Source: Devosia sp. Root685 (GTDB lineage: Bacteria > Pseudomonadota > Alphaproteobacteria > Rhizobiales > Devosiaceae). Taken from it: a stretch of DNA of 64,000 bases. The position numbers and the translations under genes were made by a program. Below are positions 1-9,620 of this stretch, in pieces; position 1 is the stretch's first letter, and each line of letters opens with the position of its first letter. The notes below the pieces were generated by a model. It was given only the letters and a program-made list of their open reading frames with translations, did not search any database and was not told the DNA's origin. The stretch covers positions 310,001-374,000 of the forward strand of contig NZ_LMHK01000003.1 of the NCBI RefSeq assembly GCF_001427875.1, in the 5' to 3' direction.

Positions 1-346
1 GCTTTCGCGGGAATGACGCGGTGAAAGAGGATGAACCAGCGAAGTCCAAAGTGAACAATCCCCTGCTAGGGAGAGAAACCCATCGAGTTTGCCTCGCCGT
101 TGGTGAGCCACCGGCAGATCCCTCCCCCTTAGAGGGGGAGGCTAGGTGGGGGGCCTTTCGTCAAGCCCCGCCCTCTCAACCCTTCACCCCTCCCTTAGGG
201 GGAGAGGTCGAATTGCGCAGCAATTCGGGTGAGGGGGCCTTCCGCCGCTCCTTTCACTCCAGTGTTTCCACCCCATCCCACGCCCGCTTCCCGGCCGATG
301 CCCCTCGCGCCAATCTCGCCGCCGCCCGAGAGGTAAAGGAATAAAA
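1..346. other. Repeat-filled gap before the first operon
   Basis: No convincing gene is seen. Positions 1-20 look like the right end of a family C palindrome, whose full copies are at 19845-19913 and 37178-37245. Positions 117-235 are family D: C-rich and G-rich arms of the type CCTCCCCCTTAGAGGGGGAG, followed by an AATTGC/GCAATT inverted pair. A 107-codon open frame here is repeat-derived and has no ribosome binding site. GAGAGGTAAAGGA just before position 347 serves the next gene. Confidence 0.6.
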
Positions 347-1387
347 ATGTCCGTCCTGACCATTAAAGACGTCTCAAAGCTCTTCCCCGGCGGCACCAAG
401 GCCGTGGACAATTTCTCGCTCGAAGTCGCCGACGGCGAACTCGTCTGCCTCCTCGGCCCCTCGGGCTCCGGCAAATCCACCCTCCTCCGCATGGTTGGCG
501 GTTTTGAGCAGCCGACCTCGGGCCTCATCACCATCGATGGCCAGGACATCACCCACCTGCCGCCGGAAAAGCGCCCTACCGGCATGGTGTTCCAGAGCCA
601 CGCCCTCTGGACCCATATGGACGTCTTCAAAAACCTCGCCTTTGGCCTGAAACTGCGCCGCCTTCCATCCGACGAGATCAAGCGCAAAGTGGACGCCGTG
701 CTCGAACTCGTCGGCCTTTCAGGCTATGGCACCCGCCGCGTTACCCAGCTTTCGGGCGGCCAGCAGCAGCGCGTCGCTCTCGCCCGCTCGCTGGTGCTCG
801 AACCCAAAATCCTCCTCCTCGACGAACCTTTTGCGAGCCTCGACCAGCACCTGCGCGAGCGCCTCCGCGAAGAAGTCCGCGACATCCAGCAGCGCGTCGG
901 CATCACCACGCTCTTCGTCACCCACGGTCAGGACGAAGCCCTTTCCATGGCCGACCGCATCGTCGTTATGCGCGATGGCCGCACCGAGCAGATCGATCGC
1001 CCCGACGTCGTCTATCGCGATCCCCAAACCCCCTTCGTCGCCGGTTTCATCGGCACCATGAACCTCATCGAAGGCACGGTCGCCAACGGCCAGTTCACCC
1101 GCGCCAGTTTCACCCATCCCCTCGCCGTCGCCGATGGCCCCGCAACCCTCGCCATCCGCCCCGAAGCCCTCGATCTCGTCGCCGCCGAACCGGGCGCTGC
1201 AAAAGTCCATCGCGTCACCGATTACGGCACCCACGGCCTTCTCGACCTCAACCTCCCCGATGGCACCCGCCTAAAGGCCATGGTCTCCCACCCCGGCCAG
1301 TTCAAAACCGGCCAGGGCGTCAATCTGCAACCTCGCGCCGTTGCCGCCTATCGCGACAACACCCAGATTTTCCGGAGCGAGGCATGA
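347..1387 (+). CDS. ABC transporter ATP-binding protein (MalK/UgpC/PotA type)
   Basis: This is the nucleotide-binding subunit of an importer, 346 residues, a normal length for the MalK/PotA group. The Walker A motif GPSGSGKST is at residues 37-45, followed by the signature LSGGQQQR near 133, Walker B ILLLDEP near 156 and an H-loop THGQDEA. The C-terminal 110 residues form a TOBE-like regulatory part containing AIRPEAL. AAAGGA lies 6 bases before the ATG. Its stop overlaps the next start (ATGA). No permease or binding protein gene is adjacent, so its partners probably lie upstream of the window. The GDPD-like and phosphatase genes behind it suggest a phosphodiester or polyol-phosphate substrate, which is inference. 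Confidence 0.93.
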   Translation: MSVLTIKDVSKLFPGGTKAVDNFSLEVADGELVCLLGPSGSGKSTLLRMVGGFEQPTSGLITIDGQDITHLPPEKRPTGMVFQSHALWTHMDVFKNLAFGLKLRRLPSDEIKRKVDAVLELVGLSGYGTRRVTQLSGGQQQRVALARSLVLEPKILLLDEPFASLDQHLRERLREEVRDIQQRVGITTLFVTHGQDEALSMADRIVVMRDGRTEQIDRPDVVYRDPQTPFVAGFIGTMNLIEGTVANGQFTRASFTHPLAVADGPATLAIRPEALDLVAAEPGAAKVHRVTDYGTHGLLDLNLPDGTRLKAMVSHPGQFKTGQGVNLQPRAVAAYRDNTQIFRSEA

Positions 1388-2220
1388 GCGACCCGCTCTA
1401 TATCGAACAGGGCGGCCACCGCACCTGGCTCAAATGGCACCGCGGCCGCCGCAAGGCGTCGGACCCGGTCTTCACCGGCAGCCGCATCCTCGAAGCCATG
1501 CGGCTCGGCGCCAGCGTCGAGGTGGACCTGGTTATCCACGCCGACCACGGCTGTGCTATTCTTCATAACTTCTCGCTTGAGGAGGAGACCACCGGTTCCG
1601 GCCTCGTGCGCGAAACGCCGGCCGCGGTCCTGCGCCAATTGCACCTGCGCGGCACCGATGGGCAGCCCATTGCCGATAAGGTGATGCTGCTCGAAGACCT
1701 CTGCGCGCTCCTCGCGCAAAATCAGCCGCATCCCGATGCGCTGCTGCAGCTTGATTTCAAGGAAGTTTCCGCCGCCCTCACCCCGGAAGTGGTCGCCAAT
1801 TTCGGCGCCGCCGTGGGCCCCGTCGCGCGTTCACTCATTCTCTCGGGCGGCGACTTCGATGCTATCAGTCTGCTAGCCAATTCGGCGCCCAATCTGCGCA
1901 CCGGCTACGACCCCTGCTACGGCGCCTCCCTCGCCCGCCTGCAGACCACCGGCGACTATAAAACCTTCATCAACGACGCGCTCAAAACCGCGCCCGACGC
2001 CGAGATGATCTATCTCGCCCACGAAATTGTCCTCGAAGCCGACGCCGCCGGCTTCGATATCGTCGCCCCCATTCACGCGGCCGGACGGCGCATCGACGCC
2101 TGGACCATCCGCACCGTCGACCAAACGACGCTCCCCAAAGTCCGGCGCCTGCTGGCGCTCAAAGTCGACCAGATCACCACCGACGACCCGGAGGGGCTCA
2201 TCGCGGCCCTAGCATCATGA
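1384..2220 (+). CDS. Glycerophosphodiester phosphodiesterase-like protein
   Basis: A TIM-barrel phosphodiesterase of the GDPD/PI-PLC superfamily, 278 residues, with no signal peptide, so probably cytoplasmic. The N-terminal HRG motif (WHRGRR, near residue 19), the E-x-D pair in SVEVDLVI and LHN in place of the usual HD are visible. The family's ENT motif after HRG is missing (TGSRILEAM stands there), so one expected metal ligand is absent and the substrate may differ from plain glycerophosphodiesters. The start overlaps the ATPase stop by 4 bases, with GGAGCGAGGC as ribosome binding site. Co-transcription with an importer ATPase suggests it cleaves the imported compound. Confidence 0.78.
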   Translation: MSDPLYIEQGGHRTWLKWHRGRRKASDPVFTGSRILEAMRLGASVEVDLVIHADHGCAILHNFSLEEETTGSGLVRETPAAVLRQLHLRGTDGQPIADKVMLLEDLCALLAQNQPHPDALLQLDFKEVSAALTPEVVANFGAAVGPVARSLILSGGDFDAISLLANSAPNLRTGYDPCYGASLARLQTTGDYKTFINDALKTAPDAEMIYLAHEIVLEADAAGFDIVAPIHAAGRRIDAWTIRTVDQTTLPKVRRLLALKVDQITTDDPEGLIAALAS

Positions 2221-3026
2221 GCCACGATTACAACGCCATCCTCGCCGATATGGTCGCCACCACGCGCGAGGCCGGCGCGTTAACCCTCGACCATTTCAAG
2301 CGTTTTCGCGATCTCGAAATCGGCGTCAAAGGCCCCGGCGACTTCGTTTCCGATGCCGACCGCGAATCCGAAACCCTGATCCGCGACCGCCTTCTCTCCC
2401 GCTATCCCTGGGGTCTTACGGGCGAAGAATTCGCCCCCGCCGAGCGCGACGACGAAACCCACCGCTGGCTCGTCGATCCCATCGACGGCACCACCAATTT
2501 CCTCAACGGCCAGCACTATACCATCACCATTGCCCTGCGCCGCGGCAATGAAACCATCTGCGGCCTCGTCTACGATCCCGTCGCCGACGAAATGTTCACC
2601 GCCATAAAAGGGCAGGGCGCCTTTCTCAACGGCACCCGCCTCCATGTCAGCCGCTCCACCGACGTGGCCATGATGTGCGTCGGCACTGGCCTGCCCACCC
2701 CAAATCTCTCTTTACATCCAGGGGCTTACGCCCGCCTCGACGCAATCCGCGCGCCCATCGGCGCCGTCCGCATCGTCGGCAGCGCCGCAAATTCCTGCGC
2801 CTGGGTCGCCTGCGGCCGCCTCACCGGCTATTTTGAAGAAACCGGTTTTGTCGACACCGCTGCCGGCATCCTGCTCGTCGAAGAAGCCGGTGGCCTCGTC
2901 ACCGACTGGTGGAACCGCGGCCCCGAAGTGTTCGAAAAAACCGGCGTCCTCATCGTCGCCAACAAAGCCACGCACGCCTTCCTCCTCGACCACCTCCGCG
3001 ACGTGCCGAAGAAGAATCCGGTCTAG
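2217..3026 (+). CDS. Inositol monophosphatase family protein
   Basis: A Mg-dependent sugar-phosphate phosphatase of the IMPase/FBPase/CysQ superfamily, 269 residues. The metal-binding set is complete: GEEF near residue 69, then DPIDGTTNF, and a C-terminal VDTAAG with the late Asp. It overlaps the preceding gene by 4 bases, making a tight three-gene unit. Following a phosphodiesterase, it could dephosphorylate the released phosphate monoester, for example an inositol or glycerol phosphate; this is inferred from order only. Close relatives include histidinol-phosphatases (HisN), which cannot be excluded. Confidence 0.85.
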   Translation: MSHDYNAILADMVATTREAGALTLDHFKRFRDLEIGVKGPGDFVSDADRESETLIRDRLLSRYPWGLTGEEFAPAERDDETHRWLVDPIDGTTNFLNGQHYTITIALRRGNETICGLVYDPVADEMFTAIKGQGAFLNGTRLHVSRSTDVAMMCVGTGLPTPNLSLHPGAYARLDAIRAPIGAVRIVGSAANSCAWVACGRLTGYFEETGFVDTAAGILLVEEAGGLVTDWWNRGPEVFEKTGVLIVANKATHAFLLDHLRDVPKKNPV

Positions 3027-3070
3027 TCTGCGAGGGTGCCCACCCACGGGTGTGCGTCACCCCACCCCCC

Positions 3071-3193
3071 GTAGCCCTCATGGTGAGGTGCTTTGCAGAG
3101 CAAAGCCTCGAACCACGAGGGCGTGGCACAAAGCCTCCACTCCCCCGACCTCGTGGTTCGAGGCTGCGCTCCGCTGCGCACCTCACCATGAGG
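3071..3193. repeat. Family B palindromic repeat, two inverted copies
   Basis: Two copies of a roughly 55-base unit face each other. The left copy carries CCTCATGGTGAGGTG and CTCGAACCACGAGG, and the right copy carries the reverse complements. The inner part GCTTTGC...GCAAAGC is itself a small hairpin. It lies between two convergent operons (stops at 3026 and 3205) and may end transcription from both. Other copies are at 37286-37340, 49124-49253 and 61223-61277. Confidence 0.85.
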
Positions 3194-3204
3194 TCTCTCC
3201 GGCC

Positions 3205-3999
3205 CTACTCCACCTGCCGCAAAATCGCCGCCGCGCGATCCCGCAACGGCTTGTCGATCATCTTCCCATCCAGACTAACCGTCCCCTCGGTCGCCACCAC
3301 CGCCCGCGCCCACTCGACCTCAGCAGCGCTAGGCGCAAAAGCCTCATTGAGCAACGCCACCGCCGATGGATGCACACACGTCGCGCCATCAAATCCATGC
3401 CGCCGCGCCTCCCGCGCCGCCTCGCCAATCGCCTCAACATCGGCATAATCGGCAATTGACCGCAGCAGCCCCAGCGACCGCTTCCCCGCCGCCTTGGCCG
3501 CATAATGCACCAGCAATTTCGGCAGGCGCAGCACATCCGGGTCCGGCACCCCGCCCAGTTCCAGCGCAAAATCCTCGCTACCTAAATTGATCGCCGCCAG
3601 CCTTGGATGCCGGCAAATCGCTGCCGCATCGAGTACCCCGGCCGGGCTTTCAATCGTCGCCAGCACCGGGGTGTCTGCCCCATCATGCCGCCGTATCATC
3701 GCATCGAGTTCATCCACCACCGCGACCGAGTTGGCCTTAGGAAAAACCAGCAGGTCCACCCCTGCCGCCAGTGCCGCGGCGACATCGGCTTCCGACCCAG
3801 CATTCACCCGTACCGCCACGAGACCGGAACCTTGCCGCAAACTCTTCACCGCCTCGCCGAGATTACCCCGCGCAAAATCCTTGCGCTCCTCGGCAACGGC
3901 ATCCTCCAGATCGAGAATAACCCCATCCGCCCCCCGCAGATGCGCCTTGGCAATAAACCGCTCTTGGTCGGCCGGCACATAGAGCAGCGAGCGCATCAC
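3205..3999 (-). CDS. CoA-ester lyase of the CitE/HpcH family
   Basis: A TIM-barrel lyase of the citrate-lyase-beta/malyl-CoA/citramalyl-CoA lyase family, 264 residues and somewhat short. It opens with RSLLYVPADQERF and has ILDLEDAV with acidic metal ligands, VRVNA, TIESPAG and GSEDF, the family landmarks. Such enzymes cleave 3-hydroxyacyl-CoAs to acetyl-CoA plus glyoxylate or pyruvate. It overlaps the CoA-transferase gene by 4 bases and is the last gene of the LacI-headed operon, so it likely catalyses the final cleavage after the transferase makes the CoA ester. The acyl chain cannot be told from sequence. Confidence 0.85.
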   Translation of the reverse strand: MMRSLLYVPADQERFIAKAHLRGADGVILDLEDAVAEERKDFARGNLGEAVKSLRQGSGLVAVRVNAGSEADVAAALAAGVDLLVFPKANSVAVVDELDAMIRRHDGADTPVLATIESPAGVLDAAAICRHPRLAAINLGSEDFALELGGVPDPDVLRLPKLLVHYAAKAAGKRSLGLLRSIADYADVEAIGEAAREARRHGFDGATCVHPSAVALLNEAFAPSAAEVEWARAVVATEGTVSLDGKMIDKPLRDRAAAILRQVE

Positions 4000-5192
4000 C
4001 CACGCCTCCGGAATTCCGCGTCAAACCCCAGTTCGGCTAAAAGTTCAGCCCCATGCTCGCCCAAGCCGGGCGCCGGTCGCCGAAATCCACCCGGCGTCCC
4101 TGAAAGCCGCGGCACCACATTGTGCATCGGCATGTCACCGAACTCGTCGTCATCGAGCGCCACGACGATTTTCCGCTCCTGAAAATGCGCATCGCCCATC
4201 GCATCGCCGATATTATAGACCGGCCCCACCGTCGCCCCCGCCGCCCGCATCTCTGCCAAAGCAGCATCGCGCGTCCGCGTCGCGAACCACTCGGAAATCG
4301 CCCCATCCACCAGATCGCGATGCTTTACGCGATCCGAATTACTCGCAAAGCGCGGATCACTGTTCATGTCCGCCCGCCCAATAATCTCGAAAATTCGCCG
4401 CGCCACCGTCTGCGTCGATCCAGACAGCGCCACATAGCCCCCATCGGCACAGCGATAAACGTTGCGCGGCGAAGCGGTATTGGACGCACTCCCCACCCGC
4501 TCCTTGATTTTCCCGGTCTTGGCAAAAATCCCCGCCTCTGGCCCCAAGACCGAAAACATCGATTCAAGCAGCGACAGATCGATCACCTGCCCCTTTCCGC
4601 CGCGCACATCCCGCGCATAAAGCGCGGTCATCACAGCCGAAGCGCCATAAACCCCGGCAATCATGTCGGCGAGCGCCAGCGGCGGCAGCACCGGCTCGCG
4701 ATCCGCAAACCCCGTCCGATCGGCAAAGCCGCTCATCGCCTCGACAATGGTCCCAAACCCCGGCAGATGCGCATAGGGCCCGGTCTGCCCAAACCCCGAA
4801 ATTCGCACCACCACCAGCCGCGGATTGCGCTCCAGCAGCGTTTCCGGCGCCAGCCCCATTTTTTCGAGCGTCCCCGGCCTAAAATTCTCGATGAACACAT
4901 CGGCCGTATCGATCAATTTGAGCAGCACATCCATCTGCGCCGCCTCGCGCAGATTGAGGCAAATCGAGCGTTTATTCCGCCCATAGGCCTTCCAGAAAAA
5001 GGAGTGTCCCTCCTCCGTCCAGTCGCGCAGCGGATCGCCCTCGGGCGGCTCCACCTTGATGACGTCGGCGCCAAAGTCCCCCAGCTGCAGGCTCAACATA
5101 TTGCCCGCCATCAGCCGCGACAGGTCGACAACGCGAATGCCCTCCAGCGGCCCCGTCGCCGTGCCGTCAAACCGGGCGTGCGAAAAACTCAC
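3996..5192 (-). CDS. Class III CoA transferase (CaiB/BaiF family)
   Basis: A 398-residue class III CoA transferase, which moves CoA between a donor acyl-CoA and a carboxylic acid through an aspartyl-CoA anhydride. The N-terminal [13 protein letters not shown] and [16 protein letters not shown], the FIENFRPG strand and the ADMIAGVYG segment carrying the catalytic Asp are all present. Both ends overlap neighbours by 4 bases. Paired with the CitE-type lyase it resembles the activation and cleavage modules of itaconate, citramalate or malate-type degradation, but no MaoC-type hydratase is in the operon. Confidence 0.88.
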   Translation of the reverse strand: MSFSHARFDGTATGPLEGIRVVDLSRLMAGNMLSLQLGDFGADVIKVEPPEGDPLRDWTEEGHSFFWKAYGRNKRSICLNLREAAQMDVLLKLIDTADVFIENFRPGTLEKMGLAPETLLERNPRLVVVRISGFGQTGPYAHLPGFGTIVEAMSGFADRTGFADREPVLPPLALADMIAGVYGASAVMTALYARDVRGGKGQVIDLSLLESMFSVLGPEAGIFAKTGKIKERVGSASNTASPRNVYRCADGGYVALSGSTQTVARRIFEIIGRADMNSDPRFASNSDRVKHRDLVDGAISEWFATRTRDAALAEMRAAGATVGPVYNIGDAMGDAHFQERKIVVALDDDEFGDMPMHNVVPRLSGTPGGFRRPAPGLGEHGAELLAELGFDAEFRRRG

Positions 5193-6256
5193 CGTCCGAG
5201 CCTTTCCCCGCTCGCCTTGTCAAACAGCAGCACCTTTGCCGGATCGATACCAAGCCCAATCTTCTGGCCCGGCACCAGCAAGTCCGCATCGCGAATGACG
5301 ACGCTGATCTCGGTCGCCCCGATCCGCGCCCGCACTTCCTGCGCCTCGCCCGTCGGCTCCACCACCAGCGCTTCGGCAGCCACGCCACCAGCGTTGAGCC
5401 CGATATGCTGCGGCCTGACCCCATAGATCACCGGCGTACCCGCAGGCAGCGGCAGCGGACGAGCAATTGGGAGCTTTTCCCCGCCCGCCAGCGCCACGCT
5501 CGAAGTTTCAGGTCCGAGCGTGGAAACTTCAACGAGGTTCATTTCCGGCGAGCCGATGAATCCCGCCACGAAGAGATTATTGGGATCATTATAGAGATCG
5601 AGCGGCGCGCCGGCCTGTTCGATTTTCCCGCCATTGAGCACCACAATCGTATCGGCCATGGTCATGGCCTCGGTCTGGTCGTGGGTCACATAGACCGTGG
5701 TCTTCCCCAGCCGCTGGTGCAGCGCCTTGATCTCGGCGCGCATCCGCACGCGCAGTTTCGCATCGAGATTGCTCAGCGGCTCGTCGAACAGAAACGCCCG
5801 CGGATTGCGCACGATAGCGCGCCCCATTGCCACGCGCTGCCGCTGCCCACCCGAAAGCTCCTTGGGCAGCCGGTCGAGCAGCTTTTCCAACCCCAAAATG
5901 GCCGCCGCGTCCGCGACGCGCTTGTCGCGCTCGGCCTTCGAAACACCAGCAAGCCGCAGCGCAAAGCTCATATTGTCCGCCACCTTCATATGCGGATAGA
6001 GCGCATACGATTGAAAGACCATGGCTAGGTCCCGCTCCTTGGCGGGCATGTTGTTGACCACTTTCCCGCCAATGGTGATCTCGCCGCCCGAAATCGGCTC
6101 CAGCCCGGCAATCATGCGTAGAAGTGTGGACTTGCCGCAGCCCGAAGGCCCGACCAGCACCACGAACTCGCCCTTTTCCATGGAGAGCGACAGGTCATTG
6201 ATGACCGTGACGCTACCAAAACTCTTGCTGACATTGCGGAGCTCGATTTCCGGCAT
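5189..6256 (-). CDS. Sugar ABC transporter ATP-binding protein (UgpC/MsmK type)
   Basis: A 355-residue importer ATPase of the carbohydrate group, opening with [14 protein letters not shown]. Walker [10 protein letters not shown], signature LSGGQRQR, Walker [16 protein letters not shown] and H-loop [12 protein letters not shown] are intact, followed by a TOBE-type regulatory domain with YGVRPQHI. An AGGAGG lies upstream of the ATG. It sits behind two permease genes and a binding-protein gene on the same strand and probably powers that transporter. Such ATPases are often shared among several sugar systems, so it may serve others too. Confidence 0.92.
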   Translation of the reverse strand: MPEIELRNVSKSFGSVTVINDLSLSMEKGEFVVLVGPSGCGKSTLLRMIAGLEPISGGEITIGGKVVNNMPAKERDLAMVFQSYALYPHMKVADNMSFALRLAGVSKAERDKRVADAAAILGLEKLLDRLPKELSGGQRQRVAMGRAIVRNPRAFLFDEPLSNLDAKLRVRMRAEIKALHQRLGKTTVYVTHDQTEAMTMADTIVVLNGGKIEQAGAPLDLYNDPNNLFVAGFIGSPEMNLVEVSTLGPETSSVALAGGEKLPIARPLPLPAGTPVIYGVRPQHIGLNAGGVAAEALVVEPTGEAQEVRARIGATEISVVIRDADLLVPGQKIGLGIDPAKVLLFDKASGERLGR

Positions 6257-6268
6257 CTTTCCTGCCTC

Positions 6269-8365
6269 CTACTTTTCCGTCACGGCAAAGCGGTCAACCG
6301 CCATGCGGCCCGCCGATCCAAGCCGCAACCCCGACATGCCATAGGCAAAGGTTTTGTCAGTTGCGGACGCCAGCGCCTTGCCATCGATCTCAAGCGCCAG
6401 CGTGTCGCCCTCAACGCTAAGCTCCACGCGATAGACGCGCCCGGCCTCAGGCTTGAACGGCACGCTCGCCAGCACAGTCTGCCCAAAGTCATGTTTCACA
6501 ATGACGGCTGCGCCATTCTGGAACCCAGCCGCATAAAACCGCCCGGTGCCCTGTACGCGCGTGGTGACAAGTTGCGATTGGCCAGCCAGCACTTCCAGAT
6601 CCGCCGACACTGTCACATCGCGGCTATAATAGTGCCCGGTCCACATATCCGCATCGCTCGAAGCGTGCCCATGGATGCGGCCAAACTGCTTGGTCCAGTG
6701 CCCTCGGTTCCAGGTAAAGCGCGAAATCGCGCCCCATTCCTGGATTTCCGTCGCCGGTTCGATCTCCAGATGCCCCGGCCCCGACACGGTGAAATCAGCG
6801 AGGAACAACCGCCCGAGGAATTTCAACCGCCCAAAATACTCGACCGAAATGCCGATCTCGTCGATCGCCTCAACCCCATCGGGCACCACGAATTCATAGT
6901 CCTGCCAGCCATCATGGGAAGGCACATGCCAGGCCCCGGTTTCCTCGATTGCCCCGCTCATGGCCCGCCGCACATAGGGCGCCACCCGCAGATTGCCGTC
7001 GCCATTCCACGGATCAAGCCAGAGTTTGAATTTGACCACCTGCCCAGCGTCGACCACCGGCGAGAACATCGGGCGATAACGCTCGTCGTCAAAGTCGCTG
7101 CGGCGATAGAACGGCTTCCAGAAAATCCGCCCGCCCTGACCACGCTCCAGCCGATCAAGCTGAATTTCCAGCGACCCGCGCGACCCTTCCACATGCCGCT
7201 CGTCCGAATGCTTCAGGCTGATCTGGTTAAAACCCTCCGTACGAAACCCATGGGTCGAACCCGGCAGGTCAAAATCAAACCGAAGCCCGCGACGCGTAAA
7301 ATCTTCCAGCCACAGCGCCGGCACGTCCCGCCCGGCCAGTTGCAGCGCCAAGACGGTCAGTTCCCGCGCAAAGCTCGGAATATCGACGATATTGATCGAG
7401 CCCACGATGCCCGAGGCAATCAGAAAATCGCTGATCGGCTTGCGATACTTGTCCCAGCTCGCATCAAGCCCCTGAAACGTCCCGACGATCGCCGCGGCAT
7501 TGCCAGCGTTACAATCGGTATCCCAGCCCGCCATGGTAGCGATCTCGGCCGTGCGCGGCAGCGAACCCGCGCCATAAAGGATCGACATGATGGTCACGCC
7601 GGCATTGGGGATGATGTGGCAGACGCCGGGATAGCGATCATAGCCCCAATCCGCCGTCAGCATATCGCGGCAAAGCCGCCAATTATCCGGATTGGCCTTA
7701 TGGAAATCGATTACAGCCCGGCAAACTTTTGCATAGGTCGAATTGGCGTCGATCTCAGCCATCGCCGTCTCGATGATCTCGTCGATCGACTTGGCTTCAA
7801 AAGCCGCCGCAATCGCCGCCGCGCAGAACCGCGCGCCATTGAGCCCGTCGCCATCATGGGCCACTGACGCTGCCATGGCCGACATTTCGGCCGCGCGCTT
7901 GGGATTGCCCGGGTTCACCCAGCCCCAGCTATCGATAAAGATTTGCCCGCCGATCTGCTCGGCAACAGTCGTGCCATTGGTGGCAATCGAGCCCGAATGC
8001 GGCGCCGGAATCCCGGCCTGCAGGTTCTTGTAGGCGGTGTGTTCTGTCGAAACGCCAAACCCGCCCCACCAATACATGCCATGCTCTTCAGCCGCATAAT
8101 TGAGCCAGGTCCTGCCCACGTCCTCGGCGGTGCAATTCAGCCCATAATCGCGCAGCGCCCGAATGAAATAGACGGGACCATTGGTGTCGTCGTCAGCAGC
8201 AAAATTCTTGAAATCGCGGAGATATTGCGTCACCTCGCCATAGGTCTTCTGGATACGATCATAGCTCCAGATAGTCGGCTCCACAGGCGCGCCAAGCCGC
8301 ACGCCGATGGCCTTGGCGATGAACCCGGCATAGATCTTTTCGAGGATTTCCGTTTCGGTCAGCAT
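6269..8365 (-). CDS. Large ADP-ribosylglycohydrolase-family protein with C-terminal beta-rich domain
   Basis: About 698 residues. Residues 1-340 are an ADP-ribosylglycohydrolase (ARH/DraG) fold. The dinuclear-metal motifs are DDDTNG near residue 60 and WDTDCNAGN near 285, and the early G-D-A-x-G-A-P loop is replaced by VRLGAPVEP. Residues about 370-700 are strand-rich, with Trp/Tyr-rich segments and a C-terminal LamG/concanavalin-like pattern (VYRVELSVEGDTLALEIDG), suggesting a glycan-binding module. There is no signal peptide. The ATG at 8365 is preferred over a TTG two codons upstream. It lies 9 bases after a second ARH-family gene. Substrate is unknown; a glycoside or N-glycosyl compound imported by the neighbouring transporter is plausible. 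Confidence 0.8.
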   Translation of the reverse strand: MLTETEILEKIYAGFIAKAIGVRLGAPVEPTIWSYDRIQKTYGEVTQYLRDFKNFAADDDTNGPVYFIRALRDYGLNCTAEDVGRTWLNYAAEEHGMYWWGGFGVSTEHTAYKNLQAGIPAPHSGSIATNGTTVAEQIGGQIFIDSWGWVNPGNPKRAAEMSAMAASVAHDGDGLNGARFCAAAIAAAFEAKSIDEIIETAMAEIDANSTYAKVCRAVIDFHKANPDNWRLCRDMLTADWGYDRYPGVCHIIPNAGVTIMSILYGAGSLPRTAEIATMAGWDTDCNAGNAAAIVGTFQGLDASWDKYRKPISDFLIASGIVGSINIVDIPSFARELTVLALQLAGRDVPALWLEDFTRRGLRFDFDLPGSTHGFRTEGFNQISLKHSDERHVEGSRGSLEIQLDRLERGQGGRIFWKPFYRRSDFDDERYRPMFSPVVDAGQVVKFKLWLDPWNGDGNLRVAPYVRRAMSGAIEETGAWHVPSHDGWQDYEFVVPDGVEAIDEIGISVEYFGRLKFLGRLFLADFTVSGPGHLEIEPATEIQEWGAISRFTWNRGHWTKQFGRIHGHASSDADMWTGHYYSRDVTVSADLEVLAGQSQLVTTRVQGTGRFYAAGFQNGAAVIVKHDFGQTVLASVPFKPEAGRVYRVELSVEGDTLALEIDGKALASATDKTFAYGMSGLRLGSAGRMAVDRFAVTEK

Positions 8366-8374
8366 GGGCAACTT

Positions 8375-9544
8375 TCAGGCGAGATTGAGTTGAATAAAAG
8401 CCTCTTCGCGCGCGCGGGCAGCGGCGCGATCAGCGGCAATGATTTTGGCAGCCACCGCCGCAAAGGCGTCGGCCGATTTCATGAGATCGAGGCGATTGGC
8501 CGCGTCGATCTGGGCGAGATCGGCTTCATCAATGACGGCCTCGCCATGCAGCGCCCCCAAAATGGCCCCGGCCATCACCCCGATGGAATCGGTATCGCGC
8601 CCCGAATTGATCCCGTCCTCGATCGAGGCCCGGAAATTCCCCCCATTGAGGAGACAAAACCCCAGCGCCAGGGGTAATTCCTCGATCGCCTGCAACCGGC
8701 TCGGCCGATAGGCATCGGTCAGCCGCCCGACCTTTTCTGGCATGTGATTGACGTCGTCGCCCATCACCGAGAAGGGCGCGATTGCTGCGTGAAACGCGTC
8801 GCAAATTTCCGCATGCTCAGCCCCACTGCCGCGCAGCCGGGTCGCCACATCGGCGATCTCGGCAATGGCATCGCGCGTGCCGTCCTTGGCGAGCCCCAAC
8901 ACGGTTTCCACCACGCCCTCGATGGTCTTGCCCGGCACGAAAGCCGCCGCCACCGCCGCCGCCATCACCCCGGCGGCCTCGAGCCCATAGCTCTCCTGAT
9001 GCCCGGCGGCAAAACCGATCGCCTCATCATAAGCCGCCCGCGGATTGGCCGCATTGGCGACCCCGATGGGCGCGATATACATGGCCGCCCCGCAGTTCAC
9101 CATATTGCCGATCCCGCCCTGGCGCGGATCGCAATTGGACAATTGGTGCCGCTGGAAAATCCACTTTTCGGGATAAAACAGCCGGTCGATCAACATGGCT
9201 TCGCGCTGTAATTCGGGCACCCAGCGCGGCGTCCAGGCGATCTGCTTGACCATGCCGTCGGCCATGTCCCAGGCGTCGAGATGCCGCCCGGTGTCGCCAA
9301 AGATGTCCATCAGCGCCAGGGTCATCAGCGTGTCGTCGGTGATGACGCCATCCCCGCGCACCCGATGATTTCGCTCGGCAGGCGGCAGGTCCATCTTGTG
9401 CCAGCGCGTCATCACCGATGTCACGCGGCCATAGCGCGCCCTGATCTGCGCCGCCGATAGTTTTTCCACCGGCGCGCCCAGCGCATCTCCGAGGGCAATG
9501 CCATAGAGCATGGCCCGAATGCGGGACTGGAAGGATGGGGTCAT
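8375..9544 (-). CDS. ADP-ribosylglycohydrolase-family protein
   Basis: A 389-residue single-domain ARH/DraG-type hydrolase. The full set of motifs is present: GDALGAPVE near residue 19, ITDDTLMT near 66 and RDTDSIGVMAGAILGA near 310, which together bind two metal ions in this family. It is a different paralogue from the 698-residue protein behind it and the two share only the motif regions. Known family members remove ADP-ribose from proteins, but many bacterial relatives in sugar operons are uncharacterised. Its place between a binding-protein gene and an ATPase gene argues for a catabolic glycohydrolase role; this is inference. Confidence 0.85.
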   Translation of the reverse strand: MTPSFQSRIRAMLYGIALGDALGAPVEKLSAAQIRARYGRVTSVMTRWHKMDLPPAERNHRVRGDGVITDDTLMTLALMDIFGDTGRHLDAWDMADGMVKQIAWTPRWVPELQREAMLIDRLFYPEKWIFQRHQLSNCDPRQGGIGNMVNCGAAMYIAPIGVANAANPRAAYDEAIGFAAGHQESYGLEAAGVMAAAVAAAFVPGKTIEGVVETVLGLAKDGTRDAIAEIADVATRLRGSGAEHAEICDAFHAAIAPFSVMGDDVNHMPEKVGRLTDAYRPSRLQAIEELPLALGFCLLNGGNFRASIEDGINSGRDTDSIGVMAGAILGALHGEAVIDEADLAQIDAANRLDLMKSADAFAAVAAKIIAADRAAARAREEAFIQLNLA

Positions 9545-9620
9545 GTCGAATCCGACTCTTTTGTCATTTTAGTTGTCGCCGGATTTTTGGTCCGGCGCTT
9601 GCCGCGTTCTATCAGTCGAC

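Noticed and set aside
21..344. 107-codon frame before the first ABC gene
   Set aside because: Consists of translated family D repeat sequence and has no ribosome binding site.
6269..9544. ADP-ribosylation defence or toxin-antitoxin module formed by the two ARH genes
   Set aside because: No ADP-ribosyltransferase or macrodomain gene is nearby and the genes lie inside a LacI-controlled importer operon, which favours catabolism.
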